In this document: positions 9,606 to 19,000 of the stretch, one piece after another
Layout: each line of letters begins with the position of its first letter
Numbering within the stretch: the first letter of the stretch is position 1
Origin: Clostridia bacterium
GTDB lineage: Bacteria > Bacillota > Clostridia > Oscillospirales > Acutalibacteraceae
DNA length: 64,000 nt
Assembly: GCA_017560255.1 (NCBI GenBank)
Contig: JAFYOI010000055.1
Location: forward strand, 248,001 to 312,000
Direction of reading: 5' to 3'
Program-made: the position numbers and the translations under genes
Notes under the pieces: model-generated
Database searches by the model: none
What the model saw: only the letters and a program-made list of their open reading frames with translations
What the model was told of the DNA's origin: nothing

Positions 9606-10416
9606 AGACATTACTTTAGGTCAGTATTATCCCGTAAAATCAGTAATACATCGAATTGACCCAAGAGTCAAAATACTCTTGCTCATAATATATCTTGTCA
9701 CAATATTTATGGCGGATAATTTTATTTCGCTCGGTTTTATTATGCTAACAATACTCTTTACGGTATTCCTTTCGAAAGTGCCGTTCAAGGTCATTCTGAA
9801 AAGCATAAAAGCGATTATCTTTATCGTCATATTTACGTCGCTTATAAACATTTTCTTCAACTCAAGTGGAAATGTACTAATTGAATTTGGGATTATTAAG
9901 ATAACAGATTCAGGAATCGCAACAGCAATTTTTGTTGCAATCAGAGTCTTTATGTTTGTTGTTATAAGTTCGTTACTTACTTACACAACAACTCCAACAA
10001 ATCTTACCGATGCAATAGAGAAACTTCTCTCACCGCTCAAAGTCATTCGCGTAGACGTGCACTCGGTTGCAATGATGATGACTATTGCACTTCGCTTTAT
10101 CCCCACCTTGATTGAAGAAGTTGATAAAATTACAAACGCACAAAAAGCAAGAGGTGCAGATATGGAATCGGGTGGAATCGGAAAAAGAATCAAGTCTGTA
10201 ATACCCATTCTCATTCCACTCTTCATTTCATCATTCAGAAGCGCGTCCGACCTTGCATTCGCCATGGAATGCAGGTGCTATACCGGTGGCCACGGAAGAA
10301 CAAGGATGCGCCAGTTGAGAATGACACGCACAGATATTTATGCGGCAATATTCATGTTTGTCGTAATCGCTTGTATGATTGTTTTAAATCACTTTGCTTC
10401 ATTTGCGAAAATTTAA
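9598..10416 (+). CDS. ecfT: Energy-coupling factor transporter transmembrane protein EcfT
   Basis: A 272-residue membrane scaffold that links the EcfA dimer to exchangeable S components. Several hydrophobic segments lie at about residues 25-60, 70-92, 105-128 and 240-265. The first coupling-helix motif is AQKARGADM (about residue 180); the second is AMECRCYTGG, a Cys-containing variant of the usual Ala-Arg-Gly. The start has AAGGAGG 6 bases upstream. With no S gene here, specificity must come from S proteins elsewhere. Confidence 0.93.
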   Translation: MLKDITLGQYYPVKSVIHRIDPRVKILLLIIYLVTIFMADNFISLGFIMLTILFTVFLSKVPFKVILKSIKAIIFIVIFTSLINIFFNSSGNVLIEFGIIKITDSGIATAIFVAIRVFMFVVISSLLTYTTTPTNLTDAIEKLLSPLKVIRVDVHSVAMMMTIALRFIPTLIEEVDKITNAQKARGADMESGGIGKRIKSVIPILIPLFISSFRSASDLAFAMECRCYTGGHGRTRMRQLRMTRTDIYAAIFMFVVIACMIVLNHFASFAKI

Positions 10417-10435
10417 GGAAAGTTCAGTTTTAATT

Positions 10436-11170
10436 ATGAGGAATATACTTCTTACTTTAAAATATGACGGCACAAACTATCACGGCTGGCAGATTCAAGA
10501 AAACGCCGTAACTGTACAGCAGGTTTTAGCCGATGCGATTGAGAAAATCACAAAGCAAAAAATTATGCCAACCGGTTGCAGTCGTACTGATTCGGGCGTA
10601 CACGCAAATATGTTCTGTTGTAATTTCAAATCGGATATAACACTACCCGATAAAGAAATTATAAAAGCATTAAACGGGAACCTGCCATTTGACGTTGTAG
10701 TTACAGACTGTATGACGGTGAACGACGATTTTCATGCAAGATACGATTGCAAATCCAAAGAATATATTTATCGGATTGTCGCATCACCTGTGCGAAACCC
10801 CTTTCTTGAAAATTATGCAATACATTACAAATATCCTCTCAATATTGATGATATGAATTATGCTGCAAAACAGCTAATCGGAACACACGATTTTTCTGCT
10901 TTTTGTTCAGTTGGAAGCAACGTTCAATCAACTGAACGACAAATATTCAATGCGGAATTTTCCAAAAAAGATGACCTTGTAACCTTTTCTATCGAAGGCG
11001 ACGGTTTTCTTTACAATATGGTAAGAATTATTGTAGGAACAATGTTATACGTATCTCAAGGCAAAATCAAAAAAGAAGATATACATAACATTATACTATC
11101 AAAGAACAGAGAAAACGCAGGGCCAACTGCGCCCGCCAAAGCGTTATTCCTTAACAAAGTAAATTATTGA
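10436..11170 (+). CDS. truA: tRNA pseudouridine(38-40) synthase TruA
   Basis: A 244-residue enzyme that makes pseudouridine in the anticodon arm of tRNAs. The catalytic Asp lies in GCSRTDSGVHA near residue 52, and the protein begins MRNILLTLKYDGTNYHGW as expected. The ATG at 10436 was chosen because the family begins there; an upstream in-frame ATG at 10394 lies inside ecfT. TruA directly behind ecfA1-A2-T is a common Firmicutes order. Confidence 0.95.
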   Translation: MRNILLTLKYDGTNYHGWQIQENAVTVQQVLADAIEKITKQKIMPTGCSRTDSGVHANMFCCNFKSDITLPDKEIIKALNGNLPFDVVVTDCMTVNDDFHARYDCKSKEYIYRIVASPVRNPFLENYAIHYKYPLNIDDMNYAAKQLIGTHDFSAFCSVGSNVQSTERQIFNAEFSKKDDLVTFSIEGDGFLYNMVRIIVGTMLYVSQGKIKKEDIHNIILSKNRENAGPTAPAKALFLNKVNY

Positions 11171-11184
11171 GGAGGAAAACGTCA

Positions 11185-12381
11185 GTGTCAGATCAAATTA
11201 TAACATTTGATAATGAAGAAACAGAAAACATTGCAAGTCCAAAAAGGACGAAAAGAACTGTTATCCTCATAATTGTGGCTATCGTCATCGTTTTAATTGC
11301 AACGTTTTTAATTATAAATTACAGGCACCTTCCCCCCATGAAATTCTCAGAGTGGGTGTCGGACTCATTTATTCGTGTAGGCTCAGGCGATGGATATCCA
11401 TACGAAGTGAATTCAAACTCTGTAAGAGATGTTGCCGCATTTAACAAAGACAGCGCAATACTTACGGACACGTCGCTGATTATTCTTAACCCTTCATCAA
11501 AAGAAGTTACAAACAGACTAATCCCCTATTCCAATCCCGTAATGAAAACGTCAAGTGACAGAATACTTATCTACGATATCGGCGGAAACAATTTTTCGAT
11601 TCATAATCGTTCTTCTTCATTGTTTCAGAATACAACCGAAAATGCAATTACTACCTGTACAATTGGTGACTACGGAAACTTTGCAGTCGCAACGAGGGAT
11701 GACGTTTATTCCGGAAGCGTAACTTTTTACTCCTATAAATTCGATGAAATGTTCAAATGGAATTCAGGAAATTCTTATATAACTGCCCTTGCGCTCAGCC
11801 CCGATGGTGACTACGGTGCAGCAGTTACGTTAAACGCTCGGAGTGGAGAAGCATTCTCAACCGTTTATATATTCAATTTTGAAACAGAAGAAGTCGTTTC
11901 TTTCAAGTTTGAGGACACTGTAATCGGAAATATAGTATTCGGTCGCGACAATCAGTTAACCGCAGTCGGAGACTCATGTATTACTGTAATTAATACTTTG
12001 AACGATGATAAAGAATCGGATGAAACGTATGCTGTTGTTGGCTCGCTATCCCATATCTCCTGCGATAATGGTAACGCAATCGCCACCGTTTCAAAGGTGT
12101 ATGATAACAACAACATATACAGTATTAAATACATAAATCACAGGTATGGTACACAGTTCGAAACAACCATTGAAGAAAAAGTATACGACGTATATGCAAA
12201 TCAAAAATACTGTGCAGTGCTGACTGATAAATCCGTTTATCTGTACGGATATGAAGGAAACATTATAAGCGCAGTTTCAATCGACTCTCTCAACGCAGAC
12301 TCCAGTATTCACAAGATATTCGTTTGCGAATCTGAACTCTATGCGCTGACGTCAAGCAAGATTTTGCAGATATCATATTAA
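11185..12381 (+). CDS. DUF5711-like membrane-anchored beta-propeller protein
   Basis: A 398-residue protein of unknown function. It has a short charged cytoplasmic tail, one transmembrane helix (about residues 28-48, rich in Ile and Val), and a large outer part made of repeated short beta-strand units that looks like a WD40/PQQ-type propeller. From memory it resembles the DUF5711 family of Clostridia, which commonly neighbours CvpA genes. The start is the GTG at 11185, placed 10 bases after a perfect AGGAGG; a TTG at 11167 overlaps truA and lies upstream of that site. A role at the envelope is inferred only from topology. Confidence 0.7.
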   Translation: MSDQIITFDNEETENIASPKRTKRTVILIIVAIVIVLIATFLIINYRHLPPMKFSEWVSDSFIRVGSGDGYPYEVNSNSVRDVAAFNKDSAILTDTSLIILNPSSKEVTNRLIPYSNPVMKTSSDRILIYDIGGNNFSIHNRSSSLFQNTTENAITTCTIGDYGNFAVATRDDVYSGSVTFYSYKFDEMFKWNSGNSYITALALSPDGDYGAAVTLNARSGEAFSTVYIFNFETEEVVSFKFEDTVIGNIVFGRDNQLTAVGDSCITVINTLNDDKESDETYAVVGSLSHISCDNGNAIATVSKVYDNNNIYSIKYINHRYGTQFETTIEEKVYDVYANQKYCAVLTDKSVYLYGYEGNIISAVSIDSLNADSSIHKIFVCESELYALTSSKILQISY

Positions 12382-12428
12382 TAAACCTAAGCAAGTAACG
12401 AAATAATTATCTGGAGGTAAATCATTAA

Positions 12429-13112
12429 ATGGAAATGTATTTGGGAATTCTTATAGATGTATTACTTTGCCTGTGCATCGTGCTGTTTGTAATAAGAACC
12501 GCTAAAAAAGGTTTTGCACTGTCACTTTTTAATATTGCGGCATTCTTTGGAGCATTCCTTTTGGCATCATTTGTTGCAAAGCACTTATCCGGGCTTATAT
12601 TCTCAACCTTTTTTGAGCAAACAGTAATAGAAAATATCGGAAACTCTGCCGCAACAGTTGTTAACTCAACCACTGAAGGAATCAAAAACTTTGTATCAAC
12701 CAATTTCCCGTTACTATTCAACTTTTCAACAGTTTCCGGCATCGGTTTAGACACGAGCGCTGTTCAGGAATCATCAATGGCAACGGCAGGTTTTATTTCA
12801 GAAACCCTCATTGAGCCGCTTTTCGTAAGCCTTATTTCTTTCTTCGTCTATATAATTACTTTACTTATATCTTTACCGATTCTCAGATTCATTGCAAAAA
12901 AACTTTCCAAGGTCTTCACCGTGTCTTTAGTTGGCACAATAAACTCTGTGCTTGGTGGAGTTCTCGGAGTTGTCAAAGGAGTCGTGGTTGTGTTTGTAAT
13001 TTCCACTGCAATCCTTATTATTACAGGTTTATGGCTTAACGGCGACAGCGCATTGGCATATGGAATCCAGAATTCGTTTATTATCAACTTTGTCAGCAGT
13101 ATTATAATCTAA
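12429..13112 (+). CDS. CvpA family membrane protein
   Basis: A 227-residue integral membrane protein with about four hydrophobic helices (near residues 5-25, 30-50, 118-145 and 170-200). The N-terminal DVLLCLCIVLFVIRTAKKGF matches the CvpA (colicin V production) family. In other bacteria CvpA is linked to envelope homeostasis and bile or deoxycholate resistance, but its activity is unknown. The ribosome site is TGGAGG. It lies between the DUF5711-like gene and pgsA. Confidence 0.8.
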   Translation: MEMYLGILIDVLLCLCIVLFVIRTAKKGFALSLFNIAAFFGAFLLASFVAKHLSGLIFSTFFEQTVIENIGNSAATVVNSTTEGIKNFVSTNFPLLFNFSTVSGIGLDTSAVQESSMATAGFISETLIEPLFVSLISFFVYIITLLISLPILRFIAKKLSKVFTVSLVGTINSVLGGVLGVVKGVVVVFVISTAILIITGLWLNGDSALAYGIQNSFIINFVSSIII

Positions 13113-13131
13113 TCATGTGGAGGGATTACCT

Positions 13132-13725
13132 TTGAAGAAAAGGGATTTTTTCAACTCAATACCTAACATTCTCAGCGTATTCAGAATCATCATAATTCCG
13201 TTTTTTATCTTTTTCTACGTTAGAAATATGTATATTTTCGCGCTGGCTACTCTTGTAATTTCAGGGTGTACTGATACGCTTGACGGCACAATCGCAAGAA
13301 AATTCAACTCTATTACCGAACTCGGCAAAGTTCTGGACCCGCTTGCCGACAAACTCACCCAAGTCGCAATTGCCATAGTGCTTTGCATACGTTATCCGTT
13401 TGTTGCGCCTATGTTTGCAATTCTTGTTATTAAAGAAGTTTGTATGATTATTTTCTCATACAGACTCCTAAAACTCGGTGCAGCACCTATTGCGGCACTT
13501 TGGTGGGGTAAAGTTGCAACTGCGGTTTTTTACGTTGTAACGTGCTTTATCGTTGCTTTCGGTCATTATCTTGCCGACAAGACGTACGGTATCATCATTC
13601 TTTTGACTTTGACGGGAATTTCTACCATTCTTATGGTCTTCTCATTCATCAAATACATTCCCCTTTTCTTAAAGTCCTACAAAGATGTAAAAGCCAAGAA
13701 TACTGAAACGGACAATAATAACTAA
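13132..13725 (+). CDS. pgsA: CDP-diacylglycerol--glycerol-3-phosphate 3-phosphatidyltransferase
   Basis: A 197-residue membrane enzyme of the CDP-alcohol phosphatidyltransferase family that makes phosphatidylglycerol phosphate, the first step toward phosphatidylglycerol. The family motif D-G-x2-A-R-x8-G-x3-D-x3-D is seen as DGTIARKF followed by LGKVLDPLADK. Several membrane helices follow. The start is the TTG at 13132, since GTGGAGG lies 9 bases upstream and the protein then opens KKRDFFNSIPN, as PgsA proteins do; a GTG at 13117 overlaps that site. Confidence 0.92.
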   Translation: MKKRDFFNSIPNILSVFRIIIIPFFIFFYVRNMYIFALATLVISGCTDTLDGTIARKFNSITELGKVLDPLADKLTQVAIAIVLCIRYPFVAPMFAILVIKEVCMIIFSYRLLKLGAAPIAALWWGKVATAVFYVVTCFIVAFGHYLADKTYGIIILLTLTGISTILMVFSFIKYIPLFLKSYKDVKAKNTETDNNN

Positions 13726-13742
13726 ATCAGGAGAACAAAACT

Positions 13743-16010
13743 ATGCTTTGTGTTAAATGCAAAAAAAGACAAGCCGTTTTCTTTGTCACTAAAATAGAAA
13801 ACAACAATCAGACCCAAGAGGGATACTGCTTGCAGTGCGCTCGTGAACTCAACATTGGACCCATCAATCAGATTATGGAAAAAATGGGTATAAGCGATGA
13901 AGATATGGAGATGATCAGCGAACAAGTTACAGAATTGCTCGGCGATAATGACGGTAATTTTGAATTTGGTGGTGCACCCACCTTCCCCTTTATGAGCAAC
14001 ATGCCCTCACCCGATGAAAATAATTCTCCGGATGATGATACTGTCAAAAATAAAAAGGGCGATAAAAAAGATAAAAAATCAAAACATAAAACAGGCAGAA
14101 AGTCACTTGGTTTATACTGCACAAATCTTACACAAAAGGCAAAAAACGGCGAAATTGACAGAATAATCGGCAGAACGGATGAAATAGCCCGTGCAATCCA
14201 GATTCTTTGCCGCCGCAGTAAAAATAATCCTTGTCTGATCGGTGAACCCGGTGTTGGTAAAACCGCTATTGCTGAGGGCTTGGCTCTTAAAATTGCCAAC
14301 AAAGACGTCCCTGCAAGATTGATGGACAAAGAGATACATTTGCTTGACCTTACTGCGCTTGTTGCCGGCACTCAATTCAGAGGGCAGTTTGAGAGCAGAA
14401 TAAAGGCGCTTGTAGACGAAGTTAAAGCAGAAGGAAATATTATTCTCTTTATCGATGAGGTCCATAATCTTGTCGGTGCGGGAGATGCTGAAGGCTCAAT
14501 GAACGCAGCAAACATATTAAAGCCCGCACTTTCAAGAGGCGAAATTCAAGTAATAGGCGCGACAACTTTCACTGAGTACAGAAAACATATTGAAAAAGAC
14601 TCTGCACTTGAAAGAAGATTCCAACCAATAAAGGTTGAAGAACCCTCTGTTAAAGATACGTATGAAATGCTTGTCGGCATCAAAGATTATTATGAAAATT
14701 ATCACAAGGTTACAATAGATAACTCGCTTGTTATGAAAACGGTCACTTTATCTGAAAGATACATTACCGACCGTTTCCTGCCCGATAAAGCAATCGACCT
14801 GCTTGACGAGGCGTGTACCTGCGCTAATTTAAGAAATAAGGCATTGAACGCTCTCATAGTACTTGACAGGGAACTTCAGGCAAGCAAGGCAAAAGAAGAA
14901 ACGATTATGACACCCGATGATAACGGTGAAATCAACTATGAATTACTCGCAGAAGTCCGTTCAGAATTGATGGTTCTTGAATCAAAGATTGAGGATGCAA
15001 AAAAAGGCGCAAGTGACTGCGCTGTTACCGAGGATGACCTTGCTCACGTTATTCAGTTGTGGACAGGTATCCCCGCCTCCAAAATAAAGGAAAGCGACCT
15101 TAATAAACTTGCTCACCTTGACAAAAAAATTAAAGAAAAAATTATTGGTCAGGATGAAGCGGTTGAAGCAGTCTGTGCCGCAGTACGCAGGAACAGAATT
15201 CAGATAAGCCCCCGCCGTCGCCCCGCATCATTCATTCTTGTTGGTCCAACTGGTGTTGGAAAAACTGAACTTGTCAAGCAACTTTCTTACGAGTTGTTTG
15301 ACACTCCAGAAACCCTCATCCGCCTTGACATGTCCGAATTTATGGAGAAACATTCCGTTTCCCGTATTATTGGTTCACCTCCCGGATACGTCGGTTACGA
15401 TGAAGCGGGACAACTTACAGAAAAAGTAAGAAGGAAGCCGTATTCAGTAATTCTTTTTGATGAGATTGATAAGGCGCATCCCGACGTTATGAACATCCTT
15501 TTGCAAATACTTGACGAAGGAAAGATTAACGACGCTCACGGTCGAACCGTAAGTTTTGAGAATACGATTATCATTATGACATCCAACGCAGGCAGTGGAA
15601 ACGTAAATTCCCTTGGTTTCGCAAAATCCGAAAAAGAAACAAGCAAAGATAAGGTCCTGAAGGCTCTTGCAGGATTCTTAAAGCAAGAATTTCTAGGCAG
15701 AGTTGATGAAATAATTACATTCTCTCCCCTTTCTCCCGAAAGTCTTGAGAAAATTGCAATTCTTATGCTTAACGAACTTATCGAGCCTCTCCGCGAAAAA
15801 GGAATTTCACTTTCTTATGATAAAAACGTTCCCACATTACTCGCAAAAGAAGCATCAAGCGGTAACAAGGGCGCACGCGACCTAAGAAACGTTATCAGAC
15901 GACAGATTGAGGACAAAATCACAACGGCAATTGTTGACAATTTTGAAACTCCCCTTACAGCAGTCACATTCAAAGTCAAAGACGATAAATTGACGTTTAA
16001 AGCAAAATAA
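13743..16010 (+). CDS. ClpE-like ATP-dependent Clp protease ATPase
   Basis: A 755-residue Hsp100 unfoldase with two AAA+ modules. The first 32 residues form a CxxC...CxxC zinc finger (Cys3, Cys6, Cys29, Cys32) as in ClpE, and no tandem Clp-N repeats precede the first ATPase. Walker A1 GEPGVGKT starts at residue 167 with Walker B LFIDEVHNL; Walker A2 GPTGVGKT starts at residue 501 with Walker B ILFDEIDKA. A short coiled-coil middle region lies near residues 380-420. The tripeptide LGF in NSLGFAKSE is a likely ClpP-docking loop. A Lys/Asp-rich linker occupies about residues 92-120. It lacks a linked ctsR or mcsB, unlike clpC operons. A strong terminator follows. Confidence 0.88.
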   Translation: MLCVKCKKRQAVFFVTKIENNNQTQEGYCLQCARELNIGPINQIMEKMGISDEDMEMISEQVTELLGDNDGNFEFGGAPTFPFMSNMPSPDENNSPDDDTVKNKKGDKKDKKSKHKTGRKSLGLYCTNLTQKAKNGEIDRIIGRTDEIARAIQILCRRSKNNPCLIGEPGVGKTAIAEGLALKIANKDVPARLMDKEIHLLDLTALVAGTQFRGQFESRIKALVDEVKAEGNIILFIDEVHNLVGAGDAEGSMNAANILKPALSRGEIQVIGATTFTEYRKHIEKDSALERRFQPIKVEEPSVKDTYEMLVGIKDYYENYHKVTIDNSLVMKTVTLSERYITDRFLPDKAIDLLDEACTCANLRNKALNALIVLDRELQASKAKEETIMTPDDNGEINYELLAEVRSELMVLESKIEDAKKGASDCAVTEDDLAHVIQLWTGIPASKIKESDLNKLAHLDKKIKEKIIGQDEAVEAVCAAVRRNRIQISPRRRPASFILVGPTGVGKTELVKQLSYELFDTPETLIRLDMSEFMEKHSVSRIIGSPPGYVGYDEAGQLTEKVRRKPYSVILFDEIDKAHPDVMNILLQILDEGKINDAHGRTVSFENTIIIMTSNAGSGNVNSLGFAKSEKETSKDKVLKALAGFLKQEFLGRVDEIITFSPLSPESLEKIAILMLNELIEPLREKGISLSYDKNVPTLLAKEASSGNKGARDLRNVIRRQIEDKITTAIVDNFETPLTAVTFKVKDDKLTFKAK

Positions 16011-16013
16011 GTT

Positions 16014-16051
16014 AAAAAAGACGGTAGTGAATTATCACTACCGTCTTTTTT
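16014..16051. terminator. Bidirectional terminator between clpE-like gene and adhesin
   Basis: An 11 bp perfect stem (16020-16030 with 16035-16045) and a 4-base loop, flanked by six A on the left and six T on the right. It can stop both the plus-strand clpE transcript and the minus-strand adhesin transcript. Confidence 0.92.
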
Positions 16052-16059
16052 AATTTAGT

Positions 16060-19000
16060 TTATTCTGCAAATCTACGTTTCCTGTTATACAAAACAAGTC
16101 CGAATATTGCAGCACCACTTACAAACCAGAGAGCAACCCAAAGACAGATATTTGTATTGTCGCCCGTATCGGGTATTGAAGGATCTTTATAAACGTTTAA
16201 GAAAGTTATTGCATCAACGCCATCTTCGCCCTTCAGATAATTGTACTCAACACCGAACGTACCGTCAAGATTATCGGTGACAATCGCTGTTACGGTATAT
16301 ACTGAAGCATCATAAGTTATGTCCTGATCATCACCCTGTACTTCAAGAACAGTATATACATACTCACTCGCATCGGATACAGAGATATCTGAGAATTTGA
16401 AACTTCCATCCGCTTCATTGGAAACAGTTTCCAACTTAATGTTATCGGCATCGTACAGTTCAAATTCGAATTCTCCCTGCTCAATATTACGTCCCTCGAG
16501 GATCTTTGTACCTTCAATTACGATATCAGCGGTATCCTCGACTTTGTAAACGTTATTGAATTCAATTGCACCGGTTTCGGTTATATTCTCATAGGTTGTT
16601 ACTTCGGTAAGCACTCCGCCAACTTCCTGCTTAGAAACAACGCCTTTGTAGAGTTGCCTGTCAATTACGGTAAGCGCACCGCTTTCATCCTGTGCAACTT
16701 CTATACGGATATGGAAAGATGACGTGTCATAGGTTATACCTTTTTCGTCACCTGCCACTTCGACAATCTTGAAATGATAGATACCCGCAACGCTGAGAGA
16801 CACATTCGGAAGCACAAAATAACCATCTGCATCATTTCTGACAGATTCTCCGATTTGTTCACCGTTTCTGGCATTGATAAGCATAAATTCAAACTCATCC
16901 GCTACGAGTTCACGTCCATCGAGCGTCTTTTTGCCGCCGAAATTTTCATAGATATCACAGGAAATAGCGGTGAAAATATAACTGTTACGGAAAACTATCT
17001 CAGTAGAATCCATATTATTCTTTTTCATAGTAGTTTCAGCGAAAAGCACACCGTGTGAGTTGTCAGTAACCGTAACGGTTATAACGTATACGGACCTATC
17101 ATAAACATAGGTTTCAATACCGCCATCTTTTTCCGTAATCTCATAAACGTAAGTGCCCGCCTTGTTGAACGTTATCTTTCCAAAGCCAAAATTTCCGTTG
17201 GCAGTATTTGTTACTGTATCAGATATCGGCATCGGTGCATTAAGAGTAAGCGCTTTCAAAACGAATTCAAATTCACCCGTTCGCATCGCTTTACCGGTGA
17301 GAATTTTTGTTCCCTCAAACACTACTTCCGCATCATTTGCATCATAAGAGTTTATAAATACGATATTGTCAACCGTGTCTGTTCCGTTGTTTATAACTAC
17401 ACTTGCAGTTATCGTCTGATCTCCGTTATCCGTAACTGCAACAGTCACGGTATAAACGGTCATATCATACTCAAAACCGCCGATAACAACATCGCTTATT
17501 TCATAAACAAGATACTCATAGGTGTTTCCCTTATTCTCGTCACTGAATTCAATTGACGGGAATGCAAACGAACCGTCAGCCTTGTTTTTAACTGTTAATT
17601 CACTCGGCATCGGCGCATTTTCCGTAACAGCCATAATACCGAATTCAAATTCATCAGCATTTAGTACACGATCTCCATCAATTTCCTTCTTACCTGAAAT
17701 TGTGACGAAATCCGATGCAGAAGGAACGTACTCATTTATGAATACAGGCACGCTTTCTCCCACGGGTAAATCATAAACCACCATATCAGCGGAAATTGTA
17801 CCGTCAAGATTATCCGTAACCGTTATTGTTACTCGATAAACCGTCTGAGAATACTTAACGTTTTCAATAGTCTCTCCCATATTAAGTTCAGCAAGATAAT
17901 ATGTATAAGTATTGCCAACGTCAGCAGGAGAATAGTTGAGCGTTACAACCGCATTGCCATACGCATCTGTAACCGTCGAACGTACAACCTCGTCGAATTC
18001 AACGTTAGCGGACGGGTCCGCATCATAAAGTGCGAATTGATAGCCGCTCAACGAGTGATTACCAAGCATTTCTTTTCTTATATTTATAGTAGCAGTTGCA
18101 GAACCGGCAGGATTATATACATTATTGAAATGCGCTGTTACAAGCCACCTGTCACTAACAACGGTATTCATAAGATTGTTTACAGAAACGATATTGAGCG
18201 TACCATCCATATCGGCATCGGCAACGACAACAGAAAATCTTCTCTCTGCAGTATCATACGTTACGCCGCCCTGATTTCCGCTTTGCTCGATAATTCTGTA
18301 ATAATACGTTCCTGCTTTTGAATATCTTTCAGGTGTCAGCGCGCAGATAAAGTTTTTATCAACATCACTGCTTGTTATTGTTCGTGTAGCAATAACTCTG
18401 CTGCTTTGACCTACCTGTTCAAGCACAAACGTATAACTCTCTCCGTCAAGCCACTGGGTACGGCCTCCGCTTATTTCTTTTTCAACAAGTACGTAAACTT
18501 CGCCGCCGTTTGCGCCTGTCGGAGCATAGTTATTAACGATAACTGCCTGATTATGAATAGCAGCATCAATAACTCCGCTCAGATCGCTTTCATTTGCATT
18601 AAATTCAAAGCCTGTCGGAACATCAATCTCCGTCACAGTATAATGAGTTTCTTCAGGAATTCCGTGTATAACAAAAGACTCGCCATCAGAAAGTTTAACG
18701 ATAAACTTTCCATCCTGACCAACCGTCAGCTTTCCGCTGGTTGTGTCAAACGTACCACTAACGTAATTATTATCGGAGTCTGTCAACGTACCCTCAATTG
18801 TAAACTCAATATTGTCATTTACGTCAACCGTATTGCCGTTTGCATCAACAACCTTTTTGGTAATTACCAGATTACCCTCACCGACAGCGGTATTCACAAA
18901 ATCAACGTCATCAATAAGGTAACGTGCAACTGTACCGCTTGCAATTTTACCCGTTGCTTTTCCGTTGACGTGAACCGACTTAACTTTGTATTCCTCATTA

